Below are positions 62,401 to 64,000 of a stretch of DNA of 64,000 nt, in pieces (position 1 is the stretch's first letter; the number at the start of each line of letters is the position of its first letter). Position numbers and translations under genes: made by a program. Origin of the DNA: Mortierella sp. BCC40632 (lineage: Eukaryota; Mortierellomycota; Mortierellomycetes; Mortierellales; Mortierellaceae); assembly GCA_011634665.1 (NCBI GenBank), contig WAEK01000001.1:2478001-2542000 (forward strand). The letters run 5' to 3'. A model generated the notes under the pieces. That model saw only the letters and a program-made list of their open reading frames with translations. It was not told where the DNA came from and made no database searches.

Positions 62401-63996
62401 CACAGTCAGAGAGATCGCGAGTAGCGTTGCTGTCGTCGACCGTGACGCGCTCTTGGGCCGCGCTTCTTCTTCTTGACGCTCCGCCTTGGACCGTTTCCCT
62501 TTCCGATGCCGCCGGTGTGGCCGTGGTAGCGGGGATGACGGTCGTGGGGGTGGAGATGCTTTGGCCTCTGTCGGTGAGGCTGCAAGCGGAGAAGGCGGCG
62601 GAGAAGGCGGCGGAGAAGGCTGGGTGAACGTGGCTGCAGTCGTGGTAACAAAGGTTAGGAGTACCCATTCCGTAGTCATCCCTGGTTCGGTTTCTGCAGC
62701 AGCAATAACAGTGTGATGATGATGATGACAACGTTGCGTCTCAAGGTCACATTCAATGCTGCAGCTCTCTGAGACTATTGCTGTTGCTTGGTGGCGCGCA
62801 CTTGTATCTGTGGGACAAGCGTTACTCTTAGAACTAGTTGCACAGATATCACTATCATCGTCGTTGTCACTGTTGCCAACCATTGTCCCAGGCGGGAGTG
62901 ATGACATGCTTGGAAGAGAGACTCTTGTTGTCGTCTCTCGGATGGATATTGAACGCGACACTAGTCCTTCTTCAGCGTGCCCGGAGCATGGCGTGGGGCA
63001 AGAGCAAGCTGGAGTCAGGGTCAGGGCGGGGCGAGCAGTGGGACCACGGCGGTGAGTGGTGTGGCCACGACTGGCACGGGCCTAGGACAGAATGAAGTTA
63101 CACAGAAGGTTTGGATGAGACGACGTTACGGTAGCGTTTTTTTTTTTTTTTTTTTTTTGACATGAGTGTGCCCCCCATTCCCATGTGTCCGCAGTACGCG
63201 CACACAGAGAAGACAGAGAACAGTGCGATCCATGCGGCGAAAGAGCAGGTCGTCATAATGAGAGTAAGCGAGTTCAATCCATGGGTTGGTTTCGTATTGT
63301 TATCACCGAAGAAAGTGTGTTGACAGAGGAGGGGAAAAAAAATGTTGGTAATTGCCAATTGGCATGATAGTTGGGGCAGGAGGAAGAGGACAGGGGCCGT
63401 GCGTAGTGTAAGATGTGGGCAAAGTTACCCAAGGTAGAGCAGCAGTAGAGAGGATGAACGCGACGGGGACCGTCAAGGAGGTGAAGTGAGGACAAGGAGA
63501 GACGGAGAGAGCAAGGAAGAAAGGAAAGGGAGTGAAAAAAAAAAATAAAAGAGCAGATCGAGGTTCGACCAGCAGGAGGTAGGATAAAGGTGCATTGCGA
63601 GACAGGAGCACGCGTAGGTTGCAGAGAAACGCGTCGTCCCCGATGACGAGTGGGGGCAGTGTGCTTAAAGGGTTAAAAACAGGACGCGTTAGTGTGGCAC
63701 AGCTGAGTGGCCAGGTTTGATCGGGGGAGAAATAGAAAGAGAGAAAGAGAGGGGAGACCATCCAAAGGGACTAACACGTAATGTCGCATTCTCAGACAAA
63801 CAGACTGACAGACAGAAAAAAAAAAAAAAAGTACCTTGCGGCTCGCATGATCCTGGAAACGCTCCTGGGCTCCAAGCACCAGCTCTTGCACTTCCTGCAT
63901 TGGCCGTCGCGAACGTGCGATCCGTGACGAGTCAAACAGGGCGAGCGTAAAGAACAGCCGGTACCGGTCCACGAGCGGGACAAGCACATTCGACAT
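59425..63996 (-). CDS. large low-complexity membrane-associated protein, unknown
   Basis: Two exons are inferred: 63835-63996 (54 residues from ATG 63996, context CACCATG) and 59425-63081 (1218 codons, no internal stop). Both edges are phase 0 with GT and AG borders, giving about 1272 residues. A hydrophobic segment (TATLLAISLTVILLSLLQ, about residues 271-289) flanked by basic residues is a likely membrane span. Before it lie Pro/Ser repeats and a KGKRSKAERQ basic patch; after it, His-, Ser- and Gln-rich disorder, an Asp/Glu run (about 60160-60210) and a Ser run near the end. The C-terminus (EGIAFYLAPKSQYEFQPLVAR) is non-repetitive. No family recognised. The 753-base intron is long for this window, so exon 1 could belong to another gene; then translation might begin at an ATG near 62907. 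Confidence 0.6.
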
Positions 63997-64000
63997 GGTG

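Overview
The window is eukaryotic, nuclear and fungal. Genes are split by short GT-AG introns, intergenic DNA is rich in pyrimidine tracts and homopolymer runs, and the recognisable proteins are fungal house-keeping families. A Zds-type protein (a fungal PP2A regulator), ATP synthase subunit J and Hse1 point to Fungi. An animal-like LAMTOR3 and gankyrin, with poly-T-laden introns, suggest an early-diverging lineage, most likely Mortierellomycota. The lineage is inference from gene content; no rRNA or barcode is present.

Layout: 1-2.57 kb holds no gene I can support. SEC7 (Arf GEF, minus, 2.57-9.17 kb) faces a PA-TM-RING ubiquitin ligase (plus, 10.26-13.14 kb). A gene-poor stretch (13.1-18.8 kb) carries decayed ORFs, one hAT-like. 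Gankyrin/Nas6 (18.8-19.7 kb) follows, with a 31-bp hairpin just before its start codon. Then come a small cyclin-box protein (21.9-24.0 kb), a secreted proline-rich protein (24.9-26.1 kb), the three-exon micro-gene ATP18 (26.6-27.3 kb, minus) divergent from an unrecognised 210-residue protein (27.6-28.2 kb), the first member of a novel 62-residue family (28.4-28.6 kb, minus), and HSE1/STAM (29.4-31.8 kb, minus). HSE1 is divergent from a CCR4/Angel-type nuclease (33.2-36.6 kb). SEC12 (37.1-39.5 kb) and LAMTOR3 (39.6-40.9 kb) run on minus, divergent from pantothenate kinase (41.9-44.1 kb). A relic-bearing gap precedes GEM1/Miro (46.1-49.6 kb) and a Zds1-like gene (51.0-55.7 kb). A cluster of small TATA-driven single-exon genes (56.1-58.6 kb) holds two more members of the 62-residue family and a possible distant cousin. 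The right end is a large unrecognised low-complexity protein (59.4-64.0 kb, minus).

Many recognisable genes serve membrane traffic and organelle function: SEC7 and SEC12 (small-GTPase exchange at Golgi and ER), HSE1 (endosomal sorting), the PA-RING ligase (endolysosomal), LAMTOR3 (Ragulator scaffold) and GEM1 (mitochondrial dynamics). I see no sign that they form a regulated cluster. The most novel material is the family of about 62-residue proteins at 28.4, 56.1 and 57.4 kb: conserved N-terminal MxFFKS, central SPA-P-S-QE and C-terminal EQAL-L-TK motifs, and matching TATA boxes.
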